64,000 nt of DNA from Phellopilus nigrolimitatus. Lineage: Eukaryota; Basidiomycota; Agaricomycetes; Hymenochaetales; Hymenochaetaceae. Both the position numbers and the translations under genes were made by a program. Positions within the stretch are counted from its first letter, which is position 1; each line of letters opens with the position of its first letter. The stretch spans positions 208,064 through 272,063 of the forward strand of contig JAJOHG010000044.1 of NCBI GenBank assembly GCA_021029095.1, written 5' to 3'. The notes under the pieces are model-generated. The model made no database searches. It saw nothing but the letters and a program-made list of their open reading frames with translations, and had not been told where the DNA came from. This document shows, piece by piece, positions 49,501 through 62,010 of the stretch.

Positions 49501-50322
49501 AAGGATCCTCGGCTACCCGAGATCTATAGCATGTATGCAGAGAAGCAGCAATGCCAGAGTCGTATTCGCGAGTTGAAGAAGCGCGTCAAAGCGACGCTGG
49601 ACGTCCTGCAACTCGAGGAGCTTAAAAACCGCAAGCGTGTGCTGCGCAGGCTAGGGTTCACCACATCTACTGACATTGTCGACATGAAGGGGCGAGTGGC
49701 GTGCGAAATCAGCTCTGGGGACGAGCTGATGCTTACAGAAATGGTCTTTAACGGTGTTTTCAATACTCTACTACCTGAGCAGTGTGCCGCTCTTCTAAGC
49801 TGTTTCGTATTCGATGAAAAGGTACGCATCCCTGCATCAGAATCTGCTAACTTTGCATCTGAAGTTACATTTTTCAGAGCGAGCAAAAGATGAAACTTAC
49901 CGAGGAACTGTCCGCGCCTTTGCGCGTGATGCAAGAAATGGCTCGGCGAATTGCAAAAGTGATGGTTGAGTCGAAGCTGGCAGTAAAGGAAGACGATTAC
50001 GTCAGCTCGTTTAAAGTCGAGCTCATGGATGCTGTAATTCAATGGTGTCGCGGTGCATCTTTTGCCGAGATCTGCAAGGTGAAATTATCTGTTATCCAGA
50101 TTCGCGCACATAGCTCACTATCGGCCTTTCTGTTTGAAGTTGTCCGACCAGTTCGAGGGCAACATGATCCGCGTCTTCAGACGTCTGCAGGAGCTCATCC
50201 GCCAGATGGCACAAGCTGCCAAGGTCATTGGGAACCAGGAGTTGGAAGAGAAGTTCCAAAAGGCGGCTGAAATGCTCGGACGTCCGAACTCTGTGATATT
50301 TTGTTCATCACTGTATCTTTAG
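46595..50322 (+). CDS. MTR4: Exosome-cofactor RNA helicase Mtr4
   Basis: Nuclear Ski2-like DExH helicase that feeds RNA to the exosome, alone or in the TRAMP complex. The start at 46595 gives [12 protein letters not shown] and an acidic N-terminus with a basic patch (GRKRKAN). Motif I is [14 protein letters not shown], motif [11 protein letters not shown], motif [11 protein letters not shown], and motif [15 protein letters not shown] (about 48383-48420). IHHGGLLP and [12 protein letters not shown] follow. The arch/KOW region is [20 protein letters not shown], and the C-terminal helical domain ends [26 protein letters not shown] and VIFCSSLYL at 50322. Length, about 1000 residues, is normal. 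All exon joins keep frame, including the GGTGGC-donor intron near 47885-47934. It is a useful internal standard: no single-base errors were seen. Confidence 0.96.
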
Positions 50323-50649
50323 AATACTTTCGTTGCTTTGTCTTACTGCTACTGCCATTGTCGGCCTTGTATCTTAGCTTCGTCATCGTACCTAGGTAGC
50401 CGGCCCAAGGACTGATTTGCTGTGTTTCTTTCATTTGCTCGTCTTTATAATTAAGTCAGATTTCTTCGTGTCTAATTGTACATTGCAACAAGTCACAAGA
50501 TTGCATGATGCTAAAGACTGAGATAACAAATTTTGATGATATGAGACAGACAGGAGGAAAGCAAGTATGCACAGCAACCCAAAGAGAGCATCGAAAGAGT
50601 GTCGACAGAAAAGAGAGAAATGGAAGTCGGAGATAATAACCGAGAACGC

Positions 50650-53138
50650 TCAAAATTGAAACTTTGTGGAACCGTGCGGGGAAACATGGAAAGCAAAACG
50701 ACGATTGGCACTGCAAGCCCCGTTGTCAGTCCAGACACCAGCTGTAAGCAGGAAATACATTATCATTTCGGATTCGTAGTAGAGAATAGTATATACGTAC
50801 CAGAACTGCCTGGAGTGTCGTCTTGGGTCCACCACTTCGCCGTCCAGAGATGTCCGTCTAGACAAAAGAAAACATGCATTATTAACAAACGCAACTGCAG
50901 CACAATAAAACCCTACGAACTGTATGAGACTTGGGCACCACCAGTATACACCGTCTAGAAACGCAAACGTGAGTGTGTAAAATTCTTGCCGTTCCACGAG
51001 TTCTAACGCACAGTTGATACCCAGGTTGCCACCCCACCACAAGTGCCCGATGATGGAGTCGAGGACGACGAGGTGCTCGTGCTCGTACCTGCAACCGTGC
51101 TCGTGCTCGTGCTTGCGACCGAGCTCGTGCTTGAGCTCGAGCCTGAAGCCATATTATCGCGGATGTTGTCCCATTTGCTGTCTGGGTAGCTATAAAAAAG
51201 TATAAGTAATTTGTCGCTCTACGAAACATTCAGAGCTTGTTCGCACTTGATGTGATTAGTCGTCTGGTCGAGCGTTCCAAAGACATTGGCAGTGGTCGCG
51301 ACAAGAGATGCGTTGGTCCCCGTCTTGTCCGTCGAAAGCTGAATAAAAAAAGCACGCCGATTAGATATATTTAAATAAAGCAATCAAAATGTCGTGACTC
51401 ACATCCCAAAACATCTGACCCGCCATGCCTTTGCTGACCACGTACTGTGCCTTGATTGTCGCGATGTGCGGTGTGTCATAGGACACCAGCTCCTCCTTAG
51501 ATGCGTCGTAGGAGTAGCTCGACACGTCAGTCAGATTCTCGAAGACAGAGGCTCCAGAAAGCGGAAGGTCCGCATAAGAATAGATTCCAGCCTCAATCGT
51601 CCCAGGTCCAATCTGAATTACCGGTCAGATTTCGGCAGAAATAAACCTCAGGGAGATTTCTAGCTTACACCATTGTATGGCTGGCCGATCCCCTTAGTAT
51701 CCTCGAAAGCTCGTCCGTACAGCGGGATGCCTTTATTAACGACTCAGATAAACAAGATGCTGGTTTAGGACTTATTCAGCTCACCCATATTTATCTTTCC
51801 TGCTGTGGCTCCGTTTTCGAGGTACCACGTCACGGCCTTGTCAGTGCTGACATTTGTGCGCTGACCGTCATACAGATTGGCTTGATTATCAGTCTGACAA
51901 AATCGGATTGGTGTAAGCCGCCATTAAAATTCAGCCTTTTGCTTTTATACGCACGAAATTCAGCCATGACCCGGCGTAGTCATATGCCATGAGGTTCCAG
52001 TAGCTCAGAGCGGCGTCCATCTGCGCAACGTTCAGGTTCGCGTAATTAACAGAGCCTGCTGGTACGGCAGCCTGTCACATCGAGGAAGGTTGTGTTACCC
52101 TAACATGTTAATAAAAGACGGTCCCAAGAGAGCCACTTACAGTGAGTTGGTAGGGCACGGTGTCACCATTTGTGGTCGCCAGCTGGTCGAAAGCAGTTCG
52201 TAAGGAAGTCAACAGGTCTGCAAAGCCCTTGCCTTGGGTCGCATTTGCGGGGTACTCGAAGTCAAGATCGCTGAAATTTCGAACCAAGTTAGCATCAAAA
52301 GTAGATTGATTGGTATCTCTGAAACCTCGTACATGCCGTCGAACCCATAGTCCTTGATAAACTGCACAGCGGAGCTCACAAACATTGAACGGGCAGTCGC
52401 ATCCGTGACGAAAGCGAAATGATTTTCCTGCGAATATGTCCAGCCGCCGATTGAGAGAAGGACTTTCAGGTTACTAAAAAATCAAGTTATAATCCGCAAA
52501 ACGCGTTACGGGTGTTATCGGAAACTTTAGGCGTACCGATGCGCCAGTTTCAGAAGGTAAAGCTACACAACCATTCATTTGAGCACTTCATGATACTCAC
52601 GAAGACAACGAAATTTGATCACCTGCTTGAGGCATCCGAAGAGGTTATTCCCAGGTTCGTCCCAGGAGTCTCCAGGGAAATGTTTCTAGTGAGGGAGACC
52701 ATTTGATAAAGTCTTTAGAAAGAGTCGGTAAAGGTCCCCCTAAATTCTCACCTGTTCATCAGCGTACGTGTCGGTGAGCACAATCGTACCGTCTGACTGA
52801 ATGTCGGCAAAAGCGTAAAGAATGTGAGTGAGCGGCTTAGTACTGATATTGGTAGGTTCTTCAGCCATATCGAAATCAGCAACCAATTATACCCTATGAA
52901 CAGGATGCGGGACTCACGGAAGTTGGCTCCATAGATACCCCTGATGAGATGAAACTATTGGGTAGGTACAATTGATTCGAGAAAGGCAACTTTACCAGTT
53001 CGTAAAATACGCGGCTTGGACTTTAGTCGCTGCACGTCTGTCGAGCATGTCGCCCTTCGGCCCCAAATATGCACGTACGAGACTGAAGGTGAAGAAAGCG
53101 AGAGATAAGAGCCACAAGGCGGGTCGACGGAACGCCAT
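50650..53138 (-). CDS. GH18 endochitinase with C-terminal CBM5-type chitin-binding module
   Basis: The start at 53138 gives a signal peptide ([17 protein letters not shown]). The GH18 domain follows, split by many short introns: [45 protein letters not shown] and the catalytic [12 protein letters not shown], whose codons are interrupted by an intron near 52275-52325. Then come [21 protein letters not shown] and [20 protein letters not shown] Ser/Thr linker ([19 protein letters not shown]) leads to CGGVATWVS, then [20 protein letters not shown] and [10 protein letters not shown] across introns, an aromatic-rich CBM5/12 module. It ends near 50650. Secreted processive or endo-acting chitinase, for wall turnover or attack on other chitinous material. 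No clear frame break was seen. Confidence 0.92.
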
Positions 53139-54456
53139 TTGAAGAGAGCGGAAGGTTCGGATGGAACCTAATAGCGACAAAGTTAAACAGCGGCGGCAAC
53201 AATGACCAGTAAGCGGAGCGTTTTCTCGAAGACAGAGCTTGTACAACGTAGAGACCGAAACAGAAGAACCGGCCTATTTATCTTTTCTAATTTGTGCCAG
53301 CCTCAAGAACATTCCGCCCCGGCCTGAAACAATCACTTCAACCGTCATTATCACGTAGACAAATAGGGAGACAGCACATAAAGAGGCACGTCGGTCTTAC
53401 GGCGCGTTCCTGTCCTGCTGAAGAGTTTGCGGATCGATAGCAAAACTGATCAGGAGCGAGCAGCACAAGTACACGATCGCAAACAAGAGACAGGAACTTG
53501 GGACAGATAAGTCCGAGAATCATCTGTAGGTTGTCCTCGAATATTGCCATACATTGCATCCCTGTGTGTCACGTCATGCAATATCTTCCGATCTTGCGGT
53601 CAACTTGGCAAGCATGCGTGAAAAACGGTTTAATAGAGACCATCTTCCCATGTGTGTCGACCATGATTGTCTTCCTCGAGTCGGTCAATTGATTTGACAA
53701 TCCGACTGATAGGGGTTTCATCCTTGAATCAGACCTTTTTTAAGAGGGAGATAACCTGAGTCTTTCAAAAACAGACAGAAGGTATACGCAGAGCTTGTGC
53801 TGTGACGTGGCTGGTACTTCGCGGTGACCTCGGGGATGCGCACACATGGCAGTAGTTCTCTTCTCACTCGATTGGGTCTTTATCAAGTATTTTGGAGTTG
53901 ACAGCACATGTACCTTCATTATCGTGTCAGATTAGACCATAGCAACAAAAAAGTGGACGAGCAGCAAGCCAGCCGGAGCACGGCGAAGAGCAAGCGCAGG
54001 GAATGATGAAATCCCACGAGGAATTTCTTTCGAGGATCTTCTGCCATAAAAGGGAATCACGGTGGCACGGCGGTTTAGTCGAGACGCATAGTACGTAAAT
54101 CTCGCGATGACGCTCATGTATTGCCGGGCGAGTCTTGAAGCTGGTACTATAGCTCAAGACAGTAGCCGTGCGATACACGCGACATTGAAAAACTTCGCAC
54201 GAGGTCCTGGAGCTTATACAAAGGAGCGCTGCCGAGAAAAGTAAGTAAATAATGACATTTCTCTCCAATAGTTTTCTAGACGTTCGAAGCTTTAATAATT
54301 ACAACAGAGGATACCAAATGTGCGAAAGAACCCATAAAGCTCGAGTAACAGTAAACAAGATAGCCCAGGAAATCCACAACTCTAAAGGAAAAGATAATAA
54401 CGGCCCGAAGCGAAATCCCTATTCAGCATTCAAATGACACAAATAATATGATCTCT
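53139..54456. other. Intergenic region between GH18 genes
   Basis: About 1.3 kb without a supported gene. The first 150 bases should hold the promoter of the GH18-CBM5 gene, including an AGATAAATAG element. Small frames on both strands show no domain. Confidence 0.45.
53274..53283 (-). promoter_or_regulatory. TATA-like element of the GH18-CBM5 gene
   Basis: AGATAAATAG on the minus strand, about 140 bases before the start codon at 53138. Supported by position only. Confidence 0.3.
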
Positions 54457-55967
54457 TTAGACGGGCCATGAATCTGAGCGGACGCTCGAGATCCAGGAGG
54501 CTGCGGCGTCGGGGAACTGAATATGATATTGAGTCAAAACCGCGGAGATTGTGCCTTTACCACGTACCTCCCACACCATAGCGCCAGCATCCCAGCCCTG
54601 TGTCTTAGCCTGCGAGAGACAAGAAGCGAGCGTCGCGGGGGCAATATATCCATTACTCGCGTCAGACGACGTGGCCGGCTTCCCAATAACAAGCTTATCC
54701 AAGTCGACGCCGCTCGCAGCAATTTGGAACAATGCTGACTCGGGCCACGTGCTCGAGGAGGTGGTCAATAAACCACTACAGGTGGTGTACTCGCTGGTTC
54801 CCTCTGCAAGATAATCATTTAGAGTGGAGATAGTGACGAGTCGAAATTATGGAACTTACGGTTGTAGAACTTTACATGCACAGAAAATCAGAAATGAGAT
54901 CGTTAAGAGACTGAATGAAATTCACCTGAACGTTGTACTGTAGCACCATTGTTGAGATTCACCAAAAGGATGTCAAATAACAGCCACTCACCCAGTCGAT
55001 GAGACTACCGACATTCTTGTCAACAGTAAGGTAGGCGCCTCCACCGAACTTTCCAGGAGAGAACCACGGTGCAACCGCTGCGCAAGTAGAAAAAAAAGTT
55101 GTTAGTTCCGCTCACTGGACCGTAGTCAAAATAAAAGAAAGCTCTTACGGGCATGCGTCAGAAGGTATTGGCCTTGCGGAAGCTCTGTGCGGAGCTGTGT
55201 TGTAAAGTCCGAGAGCCAAGTCTCCGCGGAGCCGTCTCCTTTGTCGATCGCGTTGAAATCCTTCGAAGTTCAGTAACTGTGAGCTTTCGATTATGTCTAT
55301 ATTGAAAACACCATCCGAACCTCGTAGTCGATGTCGACCCCATCTAGATCGTACTCTTTGACCCAGGCAGCTATTGTGTTCGCCGTACTAACGGCATCCG
55401 CGCCGCTAGAGGTAGGAGCGTCCGTCGATCCGAATGCAGAGACAATCAATTTGATGCCCGCGTTCTACTCAAGCAGAAATCCCGTCAGTACAAATATAAA
55501 CTGCTTGTGTCAGACGTTGAAATAGAATATGCTTACCGCATACTGGGATTTAATTGAGCTACGCGAGGATGCGCCGATCTCGACCCATTCCTCGGCCTGA
55601 TCGGCGGGTCCCGAAGTAAGAAGGAAAGAAAGAGCGCTAATAAAGGCCTCAAATATAAGAAATCTCCAGAGGTCATTAAGTGACAATATTTACAACACAT
55701 TGAAGCCCTAAATCTCATTCCATTCATCATCAGGATAATGACGAAAAGAAAATGAAGACGGACATCGATAGCAGAGACGGCGGGAGGGCCATTTTCACCA
55801 GATACCCATTGGTCGCTGTAGACGACAAAATGCGGTGCTGCAGGTGTGGCTCGGGTAAAAATACTCTGCGCACTACTACTCAGACCTTCGACAGGCAAAG
55901 AAAAGACAGACGACAGATGAGTGACCGTAAAGAAGAGAACGAGCGCAGCGAGTGTTTTGGAGGACAT
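54457..55967 (-). CDS. Short secreted GH18 glycosidase, tandem copy A
   Basis: The start at 55967 gives MSSKTLAALVLFFTVTHLSS, a signal peptide followed by LPVEGLSSSAQSIFTRA, a possible Kex2-type pro-segment ending in TRA. The barrel follows: PHFVVYSDQWVSG, ALSFLLTSGPADQAEEW, GIKLIVSAFGSTDAPTSSG and the catalytic motif DGVDIDYED (about 55315-55340). SAETWLSDFTTQLRTELPQG, WFSPGKFGGGAYLTVDKN, LVIGKPATSSDAS and AGAMVWE come next, and the end is SDSWPV at 54457. Six or so short introns. The donor after SAIDV is unusual (GATGTCCGTC) in both tandem copies. Otherwise the frame holds. Expected to cut chitin or the chitobiose core of glycans. Confidence 0.9.
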
Positions 55968-56077
55968 GGCTGGTAGTCAGTAAAGAATGATGACGCAGTG
56001 GTCTGCCGAGAAATACAAATGACAGTGGGGAGCTGCAGCCTGAGCTAGGGAAGAAATCTCGCGGAGGCTCCTACGCA

Positions 56078-56083
56078 TTTAAA
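56078..56083 (-). promoter_or_regulatory. TTTAAA core-promoter candidate of GH18 copy A
   Basis: TTTAAA in the context CCTTTAAATGCGTAGGAGCC on the minus strand, about 110 bases before the start. The context is kept in copy B apart from one base, but because the whole block is duplicated this conservation is weak evidence. Confidence 0.35.
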
Positions 56084-57284
56084 GGAACCTTTGTGATGAG
56101 GAGTTCCTTGTATCCATACGGCGCGACGATACTGTCGAGGGTGGACGACATGGTGCCAGCAGGAACATGTGCTATCGGACACACACGAACACACGGGCGC
56201 CAGGACTTCTCTAGTTCATTGAATAGTCATAGGCCAGCACATCGCTCGGAAACAGAGATCCGTACGTTTCTAGAAAGTTTGCGAGCATGGGTCGTTGCGT
56301 ATGGTGCCTGATACGAGATGGAAATAAAAAAATCAATTGCGCCACTGGTGGCGGGATCTATCGTTCCGCCCTCAGGACGGGAGGAGAGACATCTTTTCGA
56401 AACAAGAACCTTGCTAGATTCCCATATTGCGACAGTCTGCGAGGACGCTTGAAAAAAAAAGAAGCTGTATCAGGAACAGCCAGCTCAATCATGAAGGCAA
56501 GACGGCGTTACCCTTATGACGGAGACCGCAAAATTTTAAACCCCATATGAGATGAACTCGCTTGCGCATGTGGTGCACATCATTTTGTTTTCCCGGGACT
56601 TGCTTGCTACATTCCACCGGGCTTTTATGTCTTGTTGTATCAGTGGCAAGAGAGGAAGGGAACGGTTACCATCATCGCAGGAAATAGATATAGAGAAGCT
56701 GCACGCAGGCACAATTGTGAGAGTTAGGGTATACTAAGTACTTGCCTTAATTAAACTCAGGTCTCGGGGCTAGAGATGATAAGGGTCAAAGTCGACCGTC
56801 GATCGTTAGTTAAGCTTCGAGGACTCGAGGGTTTCTGTCAGGTACAGTAATTACCATGCCGACGCGAAGCAAAGAAGACCCTGAGCACCGAAGGCCAGAG
56901 ATAAGATGGTCGTTCCAGTCCAGCTGGCAGTAGGCGCCTTGTGTTCGAAGCTGAGTAGTTGAGATTGCAAAGCAAATTGGGAAGATGGAACTCTGAGAGT
57001 GAAATGCTTGATATCGCCCGTCGTCGCCGCGAAGTGGATAAAATAAAGGAAAGGAAAGAAAAGAAAAACAGGACAGGTGGTAGTGGCTTGACCGACAAGC
57101 ATACGAATTAGACCTGATGCGTGGGACTCGGCGAATCGGGGGGTATTTCAGATCACAGCTTTAGTTAGATAGCTACATCATGAGTTTAACGTTGGCATGT
57201 TGACGTGGCTCGTCGGACCAAAAACGAGACGGATGCAGAATCCTATTCCATACTTGGATAATTTATATATTAGAACTGATCTTT

Positions 57285-58803
57285 TTAAACCGGCCATGAA
57301 TCCGAGCGGACGCTCGAGATCCAGGAAGCTGCAGCGTCGGGGAACTGAATACGATATTGAGTCAAAACCAAGGAGATTGTACCTTTACCACGTACCTCCC
57401 ACACCATAGCGCCAGCATTCCAGCCCTGAGTCTTAGCCTGAGAAAGGCAGGTGGAGAGCGTCGCGGGAGCAATGTACCCATTATTCGCGTCAGACGACGT
57501 GGCCGGCTTTCCAATAACAAGCTTATCCAAGTCGACGCCGCTCGCAGCGATCTGAAACAACGCTGACTTGGGCCACATGCTTGAGGAGTTGGTCAGGAGG
57601 CCACTGCAGTTGGTATACTCGCTGGTTCCCTCTTTAAAATAATCTGTAAGACGAAAAGAATGACGGGTCGAAACGATGGAACTTACGGTTGTAGAACTTC
57701 ACGTGCACAAAAAATCAGAGATAAGCTCGATAAATATTAATGAGGAACTAGATTCACCTGAACATTGTACTGTAGCACTCTCGTTAGAATACACCAATGG
57801 GATGTCAAAGGATAGCCTACTCACCCAATCAATAAGACTACCGACATTTTTGTCAACAGTCAGGTAGGCGCCGCCACCGAACTTGCCAGGAGAGAACCAC
57901 GGCGCAACCGCTGTGCAAGTAGGATAACAGATTTCAGTTCCTCTCACTGGACCGTAGTCAAAATAAAGGGAAGCACTTACGGGCATGCGTCAGGAGGTAT
58001 TGGCCTTGCGGAAGCTCTGTACGGAGCTGCGTCGTAAAATTTGAGAGCCAAGTCTCCGCGGAGCCGTCACCTTTGTTGATCGCGTCGAAATCCTTCGAAG
58101 TTGAGCAGCTGTGAGTTTTCGAGTATGCTTATATCGAAAACACTATTCAAACCTCGTAGTCGATGTCAACGCCATCCAGGTCGTACTGCTTGACCCAGGC
58201 AGCAATCGTGTTCGCCGTCTTAATGGCATCCGCGCCGCTCGACGTAGGAGTGTCTGTCGAGCCGAATGCGGAGACGATCAATTTGATGCCTGCATCCTTT
58301 TCGAAGAGAAAGCTTCGTTAGCACAATGTAGCTTGCTTGTATTAAACGTGAAATAGAATATACTTACTGCATACTGGGATTTGATTGAGCTGCGTGAGGA
58401 TGCGCCGATCTGAACCCATTCCTCTGCCTGATCAGCGGTTCCCGAAGTAAGAAGGAAAGACAGAGCACTAGAAAGTGGGCATTAAACCCAGGAAATCTCC
58501 GAAGGTCTGCAAGTAATAATACTTACAAAACATTGAAGCCCTAGATTTCATTTAAGTTAGCATCAGGGTTAAAGTGAAAAATGACTATAGACGGACATCG
58601 ATAGCAGAGGCGTTCGGAGGGCCATTTTCACCGGAGACATATTTGTCGCTGTAGATAACAAAATGCGGTGCTGCAGGTGCGGCTCGGGCAATAATGCTCC
58701 GCGCACTACTACTCAGACCTTCGACAGGCAAGGAAAAGACAGACGACAGATGAGCGACCATGGAGAAGAGCACAGCGAGCACAGCGAGCGTTTTGGAGGG
58801 CAT
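57285..58803 (-). CDS. Short secreted GH18 glycosidase, tandem copy B
   Basis: Paralogue of copy A with the same exon plan. It starts at 58803 (MPSKTLAVLAVLFSMVAHLS), with LPVEGLSSSARSIIARA, PHFVIYSDKYVSG, ALSFLLTSGTADQAEEW, GIKLIVSAFGSTDTPTSSG, the catalytic motif DGVDIDYED (about 58155-58180), SAETWLSNFTTQLRTELPQG, WFSPGKFGGGAYLTVDKN, LVIGKPATSSDAN and NAGAMVWE, ending SDSWPV at 57285. Changes relative to A are scattered, and catalytic and flanking residues are kept, which suggests that both are functional. The duplication includes the upstream region, so expression may be similar. Confidence 0.9.
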
Positions 58804-58926
58804 GGCTGGTAGTCAGTAAAGAACGGTAACTCAGCGGTCTGACGGGCAATGATTGTACAGAAACCGAAGGACAGTGGGGAAGTTGCAGTTTGAGCTAAGG
58901 AGATATCTCGCGGAGGCTCCTACGCA

Positions 58927-58932
58927 TTTAAA
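58927..58932 (-). promoter_or_regulatory. TTTAAA core-promoter candidate of GH18 copy B
   Basis: Counterpart of the element in copy A, about 125 bases before the start codon at 58803. Confidence 0.35.
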
Positions 58933-60050
58933 GGGACCTTTGTGATGAGGAGTTCCTTGTATCCATACTGCGCAACGAAATTGTCGAGGGCATCCGACAT
59001 GGTGCTAGCAGGAACATGTGCTATCGGACACACACGAACACACGGGCGCCAGGACTTCTCTAGTTCATTGAATAGATATATGCCAGCACATCACTTCGGG
59101 AACGGAAATCCGTATGTTTCGAGAACATATGCGAGCGTGGGTTGCTGCGCATGGCGCCTGATACGAGAAGAAAACGAAACAATCAATCATGCTGTTAGTG
59201 GCGGGACCCAGAGTTCTGCTCTCGGGGCAAGGAAAGAGACCTTTCTTTGGAACAGGAGCTGTTGCTAGTTATTAGTGTCACGACTATCTGTGCGAGGGCG
59301 TTTGGAAGAAAAACGCTATATCAGGAACAGTAGGTCGATCATGAAGGCAAGACAGCGTTACCCTTATGACGAAGACCGCAACATTTTAGAACCCATATGA
59401 GACGAATTCGCACGCGCATGTGGTCCACATCATTTTGTCTTCCCGGGGATTGTTTGCTACAATTTGTCGGCCTTTTATGTTTTGTTGCATTAATGGCGAG
59501 AGGGAAAGAGTGGCTTCCATCATTGCAGAAAAGAGATACAGAGAAGCTGCACACCCACGATTGTGTAGGTTAGTATATACTAGCTACTTGCCTTATTCAA
59601 AGTCTATCGTTGGGACCAGAGATGATAAGGACCGTTTCTAGATTAAGCTCGAGGACTCGAGGGTTTTTGCCAGGTAGACAGTAATTACCATGCTGACGCG
59701 AAGCAAAGAAGACCATGAGCACCGAAGGCCTGAGATAAACTGGCCGCTTCAGTCCAATTGGCAGTAGACATCTTGTGTTCGAAGATCATAGTTGAGATTG
59801 CAAAGCAAATAGGGAAGATGGAACTCTGAGAGTGAAATGCTTGATATCGCCCGTCGTCGCCGCGAAGTGGATAAAATAAAGGAAAGGAAAGAAAGAAAAA
59901 CGGAGACAAGTGGTAGCGATTTAACCGAGTAGCGTACGAGTTGACAGATGCCTGGGACTCAACGACTCCGGGGATATTTCAGATCACAGCTTTAACGTTG
60001 GCATGTTGACGTAGCTCGTCGGACCAAAAAAGAGACAGATTTCGCAAAGC

Positions 60051-62010
60051 CAACCGGAACACGCAGCTGCAGGCTATGTCCGGTTTAAACCCATGGACAT
60101 GCAGGTTGTAATGCCAAGCTTATCTCGACGAATACAGCTTGTTCATCAGGGGCATGCGCTCCAGTAGCAGATGAGCTGGCAGCAGCGGCCACGCGGTTAC
60201 GTAAGCAGATTTAGGCTTTCCCACGGATAAAACACCGAGTTCCCACGGATGGACGGACGCAAAATATAGGGAGACACAGTTACCTGCACGCCCGAACATA
60301 ATTTAAACATGTATTTCATTTAGTACAAATACGTGCTTCTTGTAAAGTGAGATATTGGAGGGATAACGAAGGTCTGGTTTCGAAATTTGCATTTTGTTTA
60401 TCTCAAGTCTTAAGTCTGTGGAGACAAATGGCGCTATTTCCGTGTTCTTTTATTTCAGTTGAACAGTATACTAAATACCATATAACTTACATTCAACTCT
60501 GCGGTCATTCGAATGGTGTACATCCAGCAGCAGAGAGCACACAGCACATGGCATATTATAGTATTGCAGCCGAGCTCGAAGAGACGTGATCTAGCGCTGC
60601 CATTGGACGAACTACTATGTGTGTCAGTGTCAGCATTCTGCACGGATACCACGATACCATAACAAGTGGTTCGACTGTACGCCTAATGACAGGTCAATCC
60701 TGGTTATAATAGACGGTTTTTCACCATGCAGCCTATGCTTAATGGCAGGTTTATGCTTAACAGCAGTATGCTTAACGAGAGGTTTGACTGTCTCATCACA
60801 AAAAAGATCACGAAAGATAGCCGCCTGCTCTCCCTATATCCTCGAAGAAATCCAAATTTGACTGTATTGATCTGGCTAGGCCCGCCACCGCGCGTGCCCG
60901 TATATTGCGCCAGCAGACAAACCCAAACTCTCGGACGTTTGAGCAACACTTACTATTTTTGTATACCGTTATCAGCAGTATTTGTAATGCGGCAAAGACG
61001 TAGAAACCAATTGAGCCATTTTCTAAACAGCGAACACAGAGCAAAGGAACGGGTTAGCATCCAAGTCACATCGCACCGAAGATTACAGCCGACTGTTGAA
61101 AAGGGAATCCCAAATTGCTAGTTTGCACATTCTGTTACAAGCGCTCGAAGCCTATAAGCCATAAGTGAACGCTTACATAGCAAAGGCGAGCAAAGTGAAG
61201 AGTTTTCTCCGAGTCTGACCCATAGATGCTATCCGATCTGCTATGAACAAAGTGGGCATCTTAAACTGGGCGCATTAGGGAAAAGGCGAAGCGCCCTGAG
61301 CAAGCAATAATGCGCGAGGATAGCACGTGTGATTTCGCCGTGGTTCGATCAAGGTTGCCAGTGTGTCTTGAGCGATTGGCGTTATCGTAGGGAATACGTG
61401 ATGAGAACTTTATGCAAGACGTGCGGACCACCAGCGAAACTAAAATATAACATGGCCTCCTCAGGAACGTTCTATCGAGTATACGGCATTGATTTACAAC
61501 TTTGGTGGGGAAGGCTCCATCTTGATGTGCATGCCTGTCGCGACAAGACGATGATGCGTCGCATTCCAGATCTACGAAAAAACTCAGTCAGCCAAACCAA
61601 GTACATGATACTGAGCGTTGCTATGTCACCTCACTACGCGCAGACATTACGCGTGCGCCGATTGAGATCGTTGTATTGATAATTCGGAGACGCTCTCCGC
61701 TACTCATGACATTCTTTAGAAATTCAAATGAAGAAGCGAGCGATACAGCTTACACTCGAGCAGGGGAATGGTAAATTACATCTATGACTTGCGAAACACC
61801 CCCAATTCCATTTCTCCCAGATGCCTTGCCTAAAGCGCAGATAGGTAGAGTAGAACACCTAGGACGAATGAGAAAATGTAACAACATTAGAGACACTGGT
61901 CGCTCACAGGTCTACCAGATATGCAGAGCAGCCTCCGTGGATATTGCCGCTCCCATTGACCATATCTAGGAAGATTTGACGTCAGAGCATTTCTGGTTAT
62001 TAGATGCCTA
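60051..62010. other. Gene-poor interval
   Basis: About 2 kb with no supported gene. Frames of 80-131 codons (for example plus 60726-61121 and plus 61329-61679) overlap each other on both strands and have no motif. Short words such as GCTTAA and GCAGG recur near 60715-60780, but no clear array is formed. Confidence 0.4.

Larger units (their letters stand above)
54448..57235. repeat. Tandem segmental duplication, unit A (GH18 gene plus upstream region)
   Basis: This block is repeated at 57276-60050 with high similarity over the whole gene and about 1.2 kb upstream of it, including words such as AGTTCCTTGTATCCATAC, CGGACACACACGAACACACG and CGCCCGTCGTCGCCGCGAAG. The units are head-to-tail with an offset of about 2.83 kb. 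Confidence 0.88.
57276..60050. repeat. Tandem segmental duplication, unit B
   Basis: Second unit of the GH18 duplication. The right edge matches ACGTTGGCATGTTGACGT...CTCGTCGGACCAAAAA in both units (ending near 57235 and 60050), after which the sequences differ. The left edges share CTTT(T)TA at the stop codons. Confidence 0.88.
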
